Positions 1 through 11,067 of a DNA stretch of 64,000 nucleotides are shown here, piece after piece. This DNA comes from Hyaloperonospora brassicae (taxonomy: Eukaryota; Oomycota; Peronosporomycetes; Peronosporales; Peronosporaceae). The notes beneath the pieces were generated by a model that worked only from the letters and a program-made list of their open reading frames with translations, was not told the DNA's origin and did not search any database. Each line of letters opens with the position of its first letter. Position 1 is the first letter of the stretch. The translations under genes and the position numbers were made by a program. The stretch spans positions 1 to 64,000 of the forward strand of contig CANTFL010000416.1 of assembly GCA_947650285.1 (NCBI GenBank), read 5' to 3'.

Positions 1-2343
1 ATCCGGATGAAGCAGCCCATTTCCCAACAGTTTTTGCAGCCATCGTGATCAGCTCAGTCGTAATACATGGTGCCGCAAGCCCCCCTGCGCGATCGGTAGT
101 TCTGTTTGTTCAGCAGGGACCCATGGTCTGTTCCTTTTTCCGTCTCGGGTGCCCCAGATAAAATCTTTAATTAGCTTGCTTAGTCGGAAAATAATAGCCT
201 TCGACGGCCAGCAGTGCCGAGCAACGTACAGGAATTTGGGTACAGCAATGGCTCGAACCAGGTGGGAACGCTGTTCGACCGAATGCGTCTTTTGACGGGC
301 CAAAGCTAAACGTGCCCATACTGCTTGGATACAGATGTCCCAGTTGATAGTAGAAAAATCGCCATGCCCAACTTGAACACCAAGATATCGGCAGTGGTTA
401 GCTGTGTTCAGTAACGTTAGACCGAGTGTGTGATCCGGTGACAGTGTCGTTTGACTCCCTAGCTGAACGACGATCGACTTGTTCTTGTTTATAGCCAACC
501 CCGACACATTTTGAAAAGCTCCAAATATTTCAAGCACCTTAGGAATCTCCCGATAGTGGGCGAGATAAACGGCCGTGTCATCTGCATAACCAGATATAAC
601 AATAGTTTCTTCCCTTCCAGGTGAAGCGATTCGTACTCCATGAATATCTGAACGTATTCGAAAAACCTTGTACGCGCTGTCCAGTGCGAGAATGAAAAGC
701 AAAGGAGCCATTGGGCAACCCTGTCGGATGCCGCAGTTCATCTTGACCTTTCGCGACAGAAATCCATTGACCAAGAACTTGCATGTAGTGTTCGCGTGGA
801 GCGCGGATACGATGGCGACAAATTTCTGCGAAAACCCCAACCATTTGAGAACCGCTAGTAAATAGGGTCGCTGCAAGGTGTCGTACGCTTTAGCAAAGTC
901 CAAAAGGAGGACAATTGCATCTTTTGTGGCTTCTTCAGTCGTTGCCGCGATCTTCGTCGCTCTCGCTGCAAATATATCGAGTGCAGTCGCGATATTGCGA
1001 CCTGGTACAAATCCAACTTGTGCAGTGTCGACCACGAATGGCAGCATCGCTCGTAGCCTGGTAGCTAATATTTTAGTAAAAATCTTGTAATCGCTGTTGA
1101 GTAAAGCGATTGGCCGATGGTCTAGCGGTCGAGAAGACGTTGATGATTTCTTGAGACAGTGAATGTTGACCTCGCCAAATGAGCAAGGCGTCACTCCACA
1201 CTCAAGCCATCTGGTGTATAATTCCGACAGGATGGGTGCAAGTTCTTCAGAGAAATCCTTGTAAAAACTATTGCCAATTTCATCTGGTCCGGATGCTTTT
1301 CCATGTTTGCACTTCTTAATAGCGGCTAGGACATCGGCAGAGTCAATTGCAGATACCACTTGTTCGTCATTTAACGACGGGGGCGTAGGAGCTCTTGCAA
1401 GAAAACGCTCGGTACACTCCTGATCATCGAGATGTCGATGTAACAAATCCGCCCACCCATCAGCCATGTCATTAGCCAGATCTCGCGACCGATTGGGTCC
1501 GTATGGGGCGGGTCCGCCGAGTGAGGTAATAGTGTTGTCTCTAAACTTTAAGGACACTCGTGCAAAAACCCGGCGGGTAGTTGCTCCAGGTCTGTATGTG
1601 TGTTGTCGAAGTAGTTGTTCCCTCTTCCGCCGTTGCCAATTTCTACGACATTCGGCCACCTTTTGGCGTAAAATAGTAACAGTTTCGTCGGTGTTACGGT
1701 TAGAGACCTTGGCCGCGTGAAGATTTACTTGGAGTCGTCGCAATCGATGACGATAACTATTAGTCATCTTCTGACGTATCGTGCGTGAGTCGTTCAGTAA
1801 TGCCCTGCGGAGACCCACTTTCCACACGTCCCACCACCGCGCTAGATTGATCGCCGTTGAGACATCAGTCAGAGGTAAATGTCGGACTGACTCAAGAATC
1901 AACGAAGCTGAGGTTAGGGCTTGCGTAATAGTGTTCTTAGCTGTGGAGTGCACCACAGCAGCGACAGGGTAAACTCGGCGTGGTTTTCGCTGTTTAACAA
2001 CTGTTTTCGGAGCTGCGAGACGAACGGTTACTCCATTGTGATCCGAATTTGGCCCAGGAACTGACATGCTGGTGTCTCGGATCCAATCGGACACCCTGGC
2101 GCTAACATACCAGCGGTCCAACCGAGAGCTAGCCCGCACTCCTCCTTGCAATGTATAGTTGTATGTGTGCGTTTGTGAATGAAACACGGAGTGGCCTCGC
2201 TCTGCTAGCGCAATCTCTATGTCATCCTCAAGCACATCCACAATCTCCCTGGAATCCAGTAGACGCCGTAACTCAGGTGAATAATGATGGGTTCCGTTGG
2301 TAGTAACATGTGACCGGTCCAGACTAGGAAACAGAGTACAATT
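1..2343 (-). pseudogene. LINE ORF2, reverse transcriptase part
   Basis: This open stretch is in the same frame as the endonuclease part and is separated from it only by a TGA. It carries the classic RT blocks: a GPDEIGNSF block, PIALLNSDYKIFTKILATRL, GFVPGRN, DFAKAYD, GIRQGCPMAPLLF and the catalytic YADD at 577-588. The frame ends at 49. The minus strand there has six G (plus-strand C run near 76-81); with seven G the frame would run on through a plausible GGLAAP-type C-terminus to the window edge. This is therefore probably a one-base deletion, biological or a homopolymer error. The apparent start near 2241 is a GTG inside the ORF, not a real start. Confidence 0.85.
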
Positions 2344-3147
2344 TCAATCACCCCCTAGTATTACCGGTCCCGCAAAGCTCTGAAGCGCTGTCGTGAGCAA
2401 TTTGAACAAACTTTCTCGATCATTCCGAGCGTTTGGCGCGTAAACATTCAGTATCAAAAACTCTTCATTGTGTATTGTGACAGTCGAGCCCATCCAATGC
2501 GGTGTCCATGCCTCCTCCATCCAGGGCGTAATCGCCTGAATTGTCGAGTACGGATTGAGTAGTATTGCAACACCACCCCCACGCTTGGAAGACTCCGACC
2601 ATAGCGTCATACCCCGTTTCTCATCTGAATTAAATCCCCAAGTAGCACAATAGAGTGTATCAAGTCCATGTGCCTCACCGACCAGCACGTGCGTCTCCTG
2701 AAGCAGCACAACATCGAGGGGTCCCCGCTCGTCGTGCTGACGGAAGTTGGAGAACCATTGTGCACAAAGCACTGGGTCTTTAGGATAGCCTTGGACGTTC
2801 TGGGAGTGTAGTCCAATTGAGTTTTCTAGCGGGCGTCTTGCCCGATCAACCGGTAGGGCGCATTTAGGTGGAGGGGACGACATAGTCCGGTCGGCAATTT
2901 CACGCCACGTAGACTGGTTACGCATTCTCGCTTGTATATGTGCCGACTGCACCACGGACGCAGTAGTTGATACCTCAGCGATGCCCTTAAGAGCGGAGGG
3001 GAACCACCCGATTCTCATCAGCGATAAGACTAATAGCCGTACTCCAGTCTGCCTGTTTGGATACAATACTGGAGACGGCTGTGCGTATAGAGACAGAAGA
3101 GTGGTAAATGGACGCTTTTGTCTGAGGCCATACGACCGCGAACGCAT
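2344..3147 (-). pseudogene. LINE ORF2, endonuclease part
   Basis: Exonuclease-endonuclease-phosphatase type endonuclease, which nicks target DNA for target-primed reverse transcription. Motifs in order are SQNVQG, LLQETH (catalytic Glu), GGGVAILL, ILNVYAPN and VILGGD at the end. In intact relatives the last motif reads GGDFN; here the Phe position is TGA (2344-2346) and the next codon is Asn, so a single nonsense change interrupts an otherwise continuous ORF2. The N-terminal hundred or so residues look atypical, so the true ORF2 start may lie in another frame upstream (see the 2987-4506 entry). Confidence 0.8.
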
Positions 3148-4506
3148 TGTCCGCTGGTGCCAGGGTAGGCAGCATCAAGCAGAGAACATTTAACACGCCC
3201 CAGTCATCGGTAGCGATAGGGTCCACGACAGTCGCGCATAGCAACTCTGGGTGCAATTTACGAACTTTCCTCCAGCGTTGTATGGAGTTCGTAGTTTTCC
3301 ACCTGATAACGCCTAGCTGTTGCGACGCCACCGCATCCCATGAGCTGCAAAACCGATTAAGTTCCAAATCGGCATGGGTAGCATACCGGCGAATGACCGC
3401 AAGCTGGGTCTCGCTATTGATGGCATGCCCAAAAGTTTTTTTAGAGTCGTGGGCGTCATGCATTTAAGATACTGGATTGGAAAAGGTAGCGCCATCACGA
3501 GTCCTACAAGCTCCGCAGTACAGTGCCGGATCCATTCATTTTCACCAGAAGCTGTAGTAGGCAATACGTGAGGAATACTAACCACACATGAGCGGTTCTC
3601 AACCCACTTCTTGATCACCAGTAAATTGGCTGCTGCGCAACGAGAACCCTCGGTCAGGGCAGCCGCAGCTATCATTGGCGACGCATTCAAGGGGGAATTG
3701 CGGACTCTGGACGCCGTGAGGGTTCGTGCGTGCTTGTCAGATGCGCGCGCGGCAAGTTGATGGCCGTGAAAAATCGTTAGCTCAAATGAAGGCGAATTCT
3801 CGACGGGATCCACCGCAGGAGCACTCAGCGGAGGAATAGGTGGGTCGTCTGATTCAAAAGTCGCTGCGAGCGCCGCAGGAATCGGGACCTTGTCCTCCAA
3901 AAACGCAGGGTCTCGTGTGTCCGAACTCAATCCAGCGTTATTGGATTCGGTATCGCCGAGCTCGTCTAGCCGCATCGTGTTCTGGGGCATGTATACCGAC
4001 TCCATATCAATATCCACAACGGCCGCGGGGTCGCCTAACGAGGTGTTTGCATAATGATCTGCGCCATCTACAGAAGTGCGATCAAAAGTGTTGGGGGCCT
4101 CGGCAGTGGTGCCTGCTCGTGCGCTGGCGTGGTCCATAGATTCCGAGTCATAAGCCTCCTCTGACGATCCCGAAGTGGCAGGGTCTCCATTCTGACGGCG
4201 TTTACGCATAAACGTAAGGACGAATCCGAGAATAGCTTCTCTGCTATGCTGGCGTAATCGATCAGCTATCGCGTCAGGTGTATCACTGATAGTCGGTAGA
4301 GTTTCAACCGCGCAAGGAAGAGGTTCCATGACCGGCAATTCGGACGGAGGCAAACGGACAAGTTTCTTCACCAGGCCACTGTGTACAGCTTCTGCTCGCG
4401 TGACGGCCTCGGTTGCTGCGGTCATCTTCAGAGACTGCGACGCGGAATCTATGTTCAAGGTCCAAAAGAGTTGATTCCTCAGCCCGATGCAGACCCGACG
4501 AAGCAC
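2987..4506 (-). pseudogene. LINE linker region between ORF1 and ORF2, frameshifted
   Basis: Two overlapping open stretches, 4506-3313 and 3463-2987, look like successive pieces of one protein. The first begins where ORF1 seems to lose its frame near 4480 and runs through acidic, Ser/Thr-rich sequence. The second, with the composition of a normal folded protein, overlaps its end in another frame. No domain is recognised. The simplest reading is that ORF1 or the ORF2 N-terminus was longer and has acquired at least two frameshifts. The assignment to the LINE rests on position and strand alone. Confidence 0.45.
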
Positions 4507-6544
4507 TCGCGTCCGGGTCCGAGAGAAAGGCCTTTTCGATCAACACAGAGTTTGTGTCATGATAGGCAGCCTTCGCCAGGCTTGTATGGTCCCGTGCTGT
4601 GGCAGCAACGGACCGCAAGCCCACGAGAGTAGCGGTAATTGCATCCGTTTGAGTGGACAAGTATGCACGCTTGACAGAGAGTTTTGTAACGTCCTCACTA
4701 CCCAAAATGGGGTCATTAATGGGTGCAATAGATTTCACACTTGTACCAGTGCGTATGTTGTTGAGCACCGCTAGGGCAGCTGTAAATTGTTTCGTCTTCC
4801 CAACTTTCAGCCGAGCCGCAGTGTTTGTCGAAGATGATTTCACTGGTCGCGGTGGCAAGTTAGTTGGTGTAGACTTTGTAGGCCCCATGTTTGTATGGCT
4901 TGCAGGAAGCGTTACCTGGGGTTGAGGTAGAGTTGTTCGGTCGGCGGCCTTGTGTTTCGGTCCAGGTTTTGCAGGAATGGTAGCACGTGTCACTTCCTTG
5001 CGATCGGGCTCCTTGGGAGTCGCAGCAGGGGGAGCGTGCTTGCCTGATCGGTGTATGTCACTTTTCGTCGCTGTTTTGCGCTTTCTTCCGTCCCCAGGGT
5101 CAAACCAGCCGTCGGTAGGGCGAGGAGCCATTCCTGAATCGGTTGCATCCTGTGGGTAAGGGTGAGACCGTGCTGATGAAACTGGGGAAGGAGGTTGACG
5201 TTCCGGGCGCATCGAGTCATCCCGTGCGTGGTCAGGCGGTACAGACATACGCACCAGGAGTGGCGTCGTGCGAGCCTCCTCGTGTAACTTTTCCTTCGTA
5301 GTGTTTAGAGAACTGGATAGACTTTGAATGTGAGCAAAACGTCCCTCTACATCCAGGTGGGTAAGCGTTAATTCAGGTACCAACGATAGCGAGTGAGATG
5401 GCTTCGAAAAATTGCGGTGGTGTACACTCTGGACGGTAATGTCTTGGCCGGTGCATCTCGAGATTGTGTGGAATGGCGAGTAGCATCCAAAACACGGGAC
5501 CCTCTGGTATTGACGGAAATGGTGCAAGAACAGAGAAAGTCCCGGCGCCGAGATATGCGTGACTTGCCGAAGCTGTTGTGGGCATTCTGGTGTATCGAAA
5601 GTCACCAAGAAAAAATTCGAGTCGTAAAGTTCCGCCGACGCCAAAGGCGCCCGAGAGACCGAAACAATGGAACAGTCGACACTCGCAGACAGGAGCGCTT
5701 CTATGGCGCCAGCAGATACTCCAGTGGCAAGCACTCGAACCTGGTATCGGAGCGGATCGCCACCAAAAGCGTAGTTGTCAGACACATGAAGCGGTGAGTC
5801 CTCTCGCTCAAGTATTGTAGGGCATTGGAGGCGCAGGCGGCTTCCTCTGTACTCGATATCCTTGGAGTGCCATCCAAATGCAGCCGCTCGATCAGCAAGG
5901 GTAAAGGTGATTCGACGCGTTACACTATCGTAGTGTGTGCGTTTCGCCGCGTGAACCAGCGTGCGAGTTAAGATCGCCTCCGGCGTTTGGTCTTGCTTGT
6001 CCTCTAATAGCTGGAGAAGTAAAGTCTTCTCGGCGATGAAGCGAGGCATACGAATCTTGGGAGGAATAATCGCAACAACACTTCCTTCGAGGTAAGCCTC
6101 AAAAAAATCAAGCATAGCCACTCGCATAACACAAGTGTGTGTACACGATAGAAACCCTGGAGGGCTAGGAAGCACGATGCTTCCCATGATCCATGCGGCT
6201 AGAGCTTCTTCTTCCACTGCAAGCATCGGACGTAGATCCGAGTCTGACTTGGCCTTCCACGGCCGCGTTGCTACTTTTATCCAGAGTTTCTGTTGAACAT
6301 CCATGCTCCCACTGGCTTCGCTCTGCCCGACCGCGTCCTTATAGCTACAAGATTGGCGTTCAGGGGTGGTTGGGAAATCAGTACCGGGTAAGCTAGAGTC
6401 ATCAGGAACCCCCATGGAAACTTTCGAGGATTTAAAGGCGCACGAGTGCGCATTCTTGCCCATCGAGCCCTCGTCGGGAGCTGGCGGAGGTGGGATAGAG
6501 TCGTGGGGGGAAGCACCTGCGTCGGCAGCAGTACCGCTGCTCAT
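4304..6544 (-). CDS. LINE ORF1, gag-like nucleic acid-binding protein
   Basis: The open frame extends to 6610, but the first ATG is at 6544, giving 746 residues. The N-terminal third is Pro/Ser-rich. A middle part of about 250 residues looks folded and is followed by one CCHC zinc knuckle of the form C-x2-C-x4-H-x4-C (CFGCYSPFHTISRC, near 5453-5494). After it comes a long Pro/Ser/Thr/Lys-rich, probably disordered region. LINE ORF1 proteins of this sort bind the element RNA. The last 60 or so residues are Arg/Ser-rich and unlike the rest, consistent with a frameshift near 4480. It lies directly upstream of the endonuclease and RT on the same strand. Confidence 0.6.
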   Translation of the reverse strand: MSSGTAADAGASPHDSIPPPPAPDEGSMGKNAHSCAFKSSKVSMGVPDDSSLPGTDFPTTPERQSCSYKDAVGQSEASGSMDVQQKLWIKVATRPWKAKSDSDLRPMLAVEEEALAAWIMGSIVLPSPPGFLSCTHTCVMRVAMLDFFEAYLEGSVVAIIPPKIRMPRFIAEKTLLLQLLEDKQDQTPEAILTRTLVHAAKRTHYDSVTRRITFTLADRAAAFGWHSKDIEYRGSRLRLQCPTILEREDSPLHVSDNYAFGGDPLRYQVRVLATGVSAGAIEALLSASVDCSIVSVSRAPLASAELYDSNFFLVTFDTPECPQQLRQVTHISAPGLSLFLHHFRQYQRVPCFGCYSPFHTISRCTGQDITVQSVHHRNFSKPSHSLSLVPELTLTHLDVEGRFAHIQSLSSSLNTTKEKLHEEARTTPLLVRMSVPPDHARDDSMRPERQPPSPVSSARSHPYPQDATDSGMAPRPTDGWFDPGDGRKRKTATKSDIHRSGKHAPPAATPKEPDRKEVTRATIPAKPGPKHKAADRTTLPQPQVTLPASHTNMGPTKSTPTNLPPRPVKSSSTNTAARLKVGKTKQFTAALAVLNNIRTGTSVKSIAPINDPILGSEDVTKLSVKRAYLSTQTDAITATLVGLRSVAATARDHTSLAKAAYHDTNSVLIEKAFLSDPDASASSGLHRAEESTLLDLEHRFRVAVSEDDRSNRGRHASRSCTQWPGEETCPFASVRIAGHGTSSLRG

Positions 6545-6610
6545 GTCAAAAGGGGGAGGCACACTTCCACGTGCCGCGTTGTGATTGGTTACGTGCACTA
6601 TACGGTGCAA

Positions 6611-7544
6611 ATTTGGAAGTGACGTTCTTGGACGTGCTCAATATAGACATCCGCAATTCGAGAACGCAGATGTTATTGCTGCCGGACAAACGGTTAATTG
6701 CCATCGACTCTCCACGGGTCACACGACCGGTACGTGAATCGATTGCTTCATTTGATATCTGATCGTTTGTTCTGGCTGCATAGGTTGCCATCCCCATTGA
6801 TGATGTCCAGCAATTGTTACGCGCGGTCTAGTTCATTGCTCTGCGTTTCACTCCTTCTGTCGGGTTTTCACAGCTCAAAACAATTTAAGTTGACTCGAGC
6901 GGCACTCTGCTGCTTCGCTGACTCGACACATGACAGCCAAACTTGCACTTTCATCGCAGAGGAAGTACATTGCTACGAAGTTGGATACGACAAGTTCAAG
7001 TAGAAAAAAAGACGTGCATGTCGACGAAACGGTACTATGTAGCAGTGGGCCAAATTTCTATCGTAAGATGGATAGTGAGCAAAGAAGACTCACGTCATCT
7101 CCGCCCCCACGTATCGGTCTGCCGTTTATATGCTACCCACTTTCTCCTTCTCCACTAAACTGTTTACCAGAATTGGAGAGCTGCCTATTACTGCACCACG
7201 CAGACAGCTATTCTAACACGCCTCTCTGTCCTCTTTTCGCTCATCCACCCCTCCTGGAGGCTTGATGACGTCTTTCGATTACGGTGGGTGCTACCATCGA
7301 CTCACCCCCCCATTTCAGTGAGAACAGGTGACAGCAAACTTGTTATTGTTCTGTCTGTTCGACGCAGTACGTCTGAGCATCGAGAAAGCGCGAGACTGCC
7401 TTGCGTGGGTAGCTCGCCTCCATGGAACTACCTCTCTCACATGCACACAACTAATACGCTGTCACCAAACTTACTTATGCTCGTCAACGGCATTTACGAA
7501 GAAGGGCGTAGCTTGTCCAGGAGGGTCAAACAGACGAGATGATG
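6611..7544 (+). other. interval without a recognised gene
   Basis: Only short overlapping open frames on both strands (for example 7288-7542 and 7328-7597), none with a recognisable motif. The stretch just before 7545 should be continuous with the host sequence that restarts at 7993, because a solo LTR with a 5-bp target duplication separates them. It may belong to the same decayed ankyrin-type gene, but I cannot show that. Confidence 0.5.
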
Positions 7545-7549
7545 CCAAC

Positions 7550-7992
7550 TGTAACGGGGTAGCCCGTTACATGAGATTGACATTTAAAACAATCTGACAA
7601 AAAAGAATATTACGTCGAATATTCGTTTAACAATATCACAAGGCATGGTGATATTGTTGGGATGACTGAAGGGTCTACTAATTGGTTGATATCGTGATGA
7701 TATCAACCCACCAATCGCTGCTAGACGCGCGCAATGGGTGGTGAGTAGACGTCATCATACATATAGTTATATTAGTATAATTAAGTCAGGACACAGAGAT
7801 TCAAGGAGTTATAGGACTTAATTATATTAATACAGTTTTACTTTTACCAAGAGACTAGTCTGACTACTTAGTCTCCTTTCCTTCCTCTGTGTTTTCCCTA
7901 AAACACCTAGCAGGGCACTGTCGACCACTGTCGTCAGTGGAAGTATACTCCGTACTGGTCAACCAGTACGTAGTCAACAGTGCCCCGTTACA
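7550..7992 (+). repeat. solo LTR (Gypsy family, long variant)
   Basis: It starts TGTAACGGGG and ends CCCCGTTACA, a perfect 10-bp terminal inverted repeat with TG...CA ends. CCAAC occurs immediately before (7545-7549) and after (7993-7997), as expected for a 5-bp target duplication. There is no gag or pol attached, so it is a solo LTR left by LTR-LTR recombination. Its right half (from about GTGAGTAGACGTC) differs from that of the LTR at 11068 and was copied into the two chimeric LTRs downstream. Confidence 0.88.
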
Positions 7993-8703
7993 CCAACTGC
8001 GTGACTGGAGACGCAACTAAATAATTGATAGCGACAAAGAGAATCAGGACAGGATGAAGTCGCAGCTTGACGAGACGATATGAAAGATTGGATACCTGAG
8101 AACAAAAGTGAGTGAGCTGGCACAAGCTGCACGTGACTTACTTGACGTCATCTGCTTCTAATTACGGGTTGTGAGGGCACGCGGGCCATGCGCTCCAGCA
8201 AGCAACCTTGTCGCTGAAGGCACTTAGAGAGGTGCCCGCTTGCCCGACAGTTTATACACGGACCCTGACGTTCGAGGCGAACGATGCAATATAGACGTCC
8301 CGACAAGGCAGACATGGGCGCGGTCCAGCTGCTTGTAGAAAGAGGACTGCATTTGCTGCTTCAGGAATTTGCGCGATAGCAAACATGAGGCGGAGATTCC
8401 GGTCTTGGCAGCTCGGAACAATGAATCAATACTTCTTCAGCTTGAGTATGATCCGTCGCAGCTTACTGTCCACTATTATTGCTAGTCCGATGGTTGCCTT
8501 CTTTCTAAGAAGCACATGCAAAAGTCTAGAGATGAAGTCGACGTGGACGGCTTCGAGAGCGAAAGCGATAAAATATAGAGAACTCGAATCATGATCCGAA
8601 TGGCCGTGTTCGAAGACTGCGAGTTCGTTAGTGACAGCATCGACGACAAAGGCGATGAGCAAGATGCCACCCTTAATCGGCCCGCTGAAGGCCATGAACG
8701 TGC
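7993..8703 (+). pseudogene. decayed ankyrin-repeat gene fragment, copy 1 of 3
   Basis: A 711-bp stretch of host sequence between LTRs. One frame carries an ankyrin-like helix pair (around PVLAARNNESILLQL), then an acidic stretch, ending in GHERA. The same frame continues directly after Gypsy element A at 19300 into an ankyrin-type NALHWSSRRG. A second ankyrin-like helix (ADMGAVQLLVERG) sits upstream in another frame. Stops interrupt it (for example TAG between the ankyrin helix and the acidic part), so it is not a functional gene. The minus-strand ORFs of 62-89 codons inside it are shadows. Confidence 0.55.
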
Positions 8704-9174
8704 TGTAACGGGGTGATCCCGTTACATAAAAATTGACAGAAAGTATAAATTTTGAGTATTATCTATTTTGATAATATTCAATCAACATCACTCGAGAAGA
8801 GGTGATCTTGTCGGAATATTACCCCCAAGGGTAATATCCGTGGTTGCTCCACTTCTTGGTTGATGTAACATCTACATCATCCAAATTAACCACCAATCGC
8901 TGCTAGACGCGCGCAATGGGTGGTGAGTAGACGTCATCATACATATAGTTACATTAGTATAATTAAGTCAGGACACAGAGATTCAAGGAGTTATAGGACT
9001 TAATTATATTAATACAGTTTTACTTTTACCAAGAGACTAGTCTGACTACTTAGTCTCCTTTCCTTCCTCTGTGTTTTCCCTAAAACACCTAGCAGGGCAC
9101 TGTCGACCACTGTCGTCAGTGGAAGTATACTCCGTACTGGTCAACCAGTACGTAGTCAACAGTGCCCCGTTACA
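8704..9174 (+). repeat. chimeric LTR, copy 1
   Basis: 471 bp from TGTAACGGGG to CCCCGTTACA. The left part matches the LTR at 11068 (TGATCCCGTTACATAAAAAT and onwards). The right part matches the solo LTR at 7550, apart from one noticed substitution (GTTACATTAG versus GTTATATTAG). The switch lies in a 15-bp string common to both parents, CCACCAATCGCTGCT (8890-8904). This is the expected product of unequal crossing-over between the two flanking LTRs, not of transposition: the bases on its two sides (CGTGC and CCAAC) are not a target duplication. Confidence 0.85.
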
Positions 9175-9885
9175 CCAACTGCGTGACTGGAGACGCAACT
9201 AAATAATTGATAGCGACAAAGAGAATCAGGACAGGATGAAGTCGCAGCTTGACGAGACGATATGAAAGATTGGATACCTGAGAACAAAAGTGAGTGAGCT
9301 GGCACAAGCTGCACGTGACTTACTTGACGTCATCTGCTTCTAATTACGGGTTGTGAGGGCACGCGGGCCATGCGCTCCAGCAAGCAACCTTGTCGCTGAA
9401 GGCACTTAGAGAGGTGCCCGCTTGCCCGACAGTTTATACACGGACCCTGACGTTCGAGGCGAACGATGCAATATAGACGTCCCGACAAGGCAGACATGGG
9501 CGCGGTCCAGCTGCTTGTAGAAAGAGGACTGCATTTGCTGCTTCAGGAATTTGCGCGATAGCAAACATGAGGCGGAGATTCCGGTCTTGGCAGCTCGGAA
9601 CAATGAATCAATACTTCTTCAGCTTGAGTATGATCCGTCGCAGCTTACTGTCCACTATTATTGCTAGTCCGATGGTTGCCTTCTTTCTAAGAAGCACATG
9701 CAAAAGTCTAGAGATGAAGTCGACGTGGACGGCTTCGAGAGCGAAAGCGATAAAATATAGAGAACTCGAATCATGATCCGAATGGCCGTGTTCGAAGACT
9801 GCGAGTTCGTTAGTGACAGCATCGACGACAAAGGCGATGAGCAAGATGCCACCCTTAATCGGCCCGCTGAAGGCCATGAACGTGC
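9175..9885 (+). pseudogene. decayed ankyrin-repeat gene fragment, copy 2 of 3
   Basis: The same 711 bp as 7993-8703, apparently without differences (all four overlapping ORFs translate identically, offset by 1,182 bp). It was duplicated together with the chimeric LTR to its left. Because the duplication is recent, conservation between the copies says nothing about coding function. Confidence 0.55.
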
Positions 9886-10356
9886 TGTAACGGGGTGATC
9901 CCGTTACATAAAAATTGACAGAAAGTATAAATTTTGAGTATTATCTATTTTGATAATATTCAATCAACATCACTCGAGAAGAGGTGATCTTGTCGGAATA
10001 TTACCCCCAAGGGTAATATCCGTGGTTGCTCCACTTCTTGGTTGATGTAACATCTACATCATCCAAATTAACCACCAATCGCTGCTAGACGCGCGCAATG
10101 GGTGGTGAGTAGACGTCATCATACATATAGTTACATTAGTATAATTAAGTCAGGACACAGAGATTCAAGGAGTTATAGGACTTAATTATATTAATACAGT
10201 TTTACTTTTACCAAGAGACTAGTCTGACTACTTAGTCTCCTTTCCTTCCTCTGTGTTTTCCCTAAAACACCTAGCAGGGCACTGTCGACCACTGTCGTCA
10301 GTGGAAGTATACTCCGTACTGGTCAACCAGTACGTAGTCAACAGTGCCCCGTTACA
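9886..10356 (+). repeat. chimeric LTR, copy 2
   Basis: 471 bp, apparently identical to 8704-9174, with the same left/right composition and the same switch string at 10072-10086. Sharing the exact breakpoint implies it is a copy of the first chimeric LTR, made by a second round of unequal exchange in the array. Confidence 0.85.
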
Positions 10357-11067
10357 CCAACTGCGTGACTGGAGACGCAACTAAATAATTGATAGCGACA
10401 AAGAGAATCAGGACAGGATGAAGTCGCAGCTTGACGAGACGATATGAAAGATTGGATACCTGAGAACAAAAGTGAGTGAGCTGGCACAAGCTGCACGTGA
10501 CTTACTTGACGTCATCTGCTTCTAATTACGGGTTGTGAGGGCACGCGGGCCATGCGCTCCAGCAAGCAACCTTGTCGCTGAAGGCACTTAGAGAGGTGCC
10601 CGCTTGCCCGACAGTTTATACACGGACCCTGACGTTCGAGGCGAACGATGCAATATAGACGTCCCGACAAGGCAGACATGGGCGCGGTCCAGCTGCTTGT
10701 AGAAAGAGGACTGCATTTGCTGCTTCAGGAATTTGCGCGATAGCAAACATGAGGCGGAGATTCCGGTCTTGGCAGCTCGGAACAATGAATCAATACTTCT
10801 TCAGCTTGAGTATGATCCGTCGCAGCTTACTGTCCACTATTATTGCTAGTCCGATGGTTGCCTTCTTTCTAAGAAGCACATGCAAAAGTCTAGAGATGAA
10901 GTCGACGTGGACGGCTTCGAGAGCGAAAGCGATAAAATATAGAGAACTCGAATCATGATCCGAATGGCCGTGTTCGAAGACTGCGAGTTCGTTAGTGACA
11001 GCATCGACGACAAAGGCGATGAGCAAGATGCCACCCTTAATCGGCCCGCTGAAGGCCATGAACGTGC
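10357..11067 (+). pseudogene. decayed ankyrin-repeat gene fragment, copy 3 of 3
   Basis: Third copy of the 711-bp segment. Its last five bases, CGTGC (11063-11067), are the left target duplication of Gypsy element A. From the codon at 10748 the frame runs 106 codons, through two stops, to CGT GC at the insertion site. The interrupted codon is completed on the far side of the element at 19305, so this copy is the one joined to the remaining gene. Confidence 0.55.

Larger units (their letters stand above)
1..6610 (-). mobile_element. LINE-type non-LTR retrotransposon, degenerate, cut by the window edge
   Basis: On the minus strand, a gag-like ORF1 with one CCHC knuckle is followed by an apurinic-type endonuclease and then a reverse transcriptase with a YADD box. 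This order is that of an L1-like LINE. The element continues beyond position 1, so its 3' tail is not visible. Reading frames change several times between about 4480 and 2987, one in-frame TGA lies at 2344-2346 and a frameshift lies near 80, so this copy is dead unless those are sequence errors. I could not place its 5' end beyond the ORF1 start, and no target duplication can be checked. Confidence 0.9.
7993..11067 (+). repeat. tandem array with 1,182-bp period (711 bp host plus 471 bp LTR)
   Basis: Host segments start at 7993, 9175 and 10357; LTR starts at 8704, 9886 and 11068 are exactly 1,182 bp apart. The array reads LTR-host-LTR-host-LTR-host-LTR with all parts in direct orientation. It resembles the LTR-sharing tandem arrays of small retrotransposons, but here the interior is host sequence with no primer-binding site, and the solo LTR at the left has its own target duplication. 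Confidence 0.9.

Noticed and set aside
8426..8695. 89-codon minus-strand ORF repeated identically three times
   Set aside because: The three copies sit in recent tandem duplicates, so identity is trivial. The opposite strand carries the decayed ankyrin frame; the ORF is a shadow.
7550..11067. CRISPR-like array
   Set aside because: Repeat units are over 1 kb with identical spacers and LTR ends; this is a eukaryotic transposon array.
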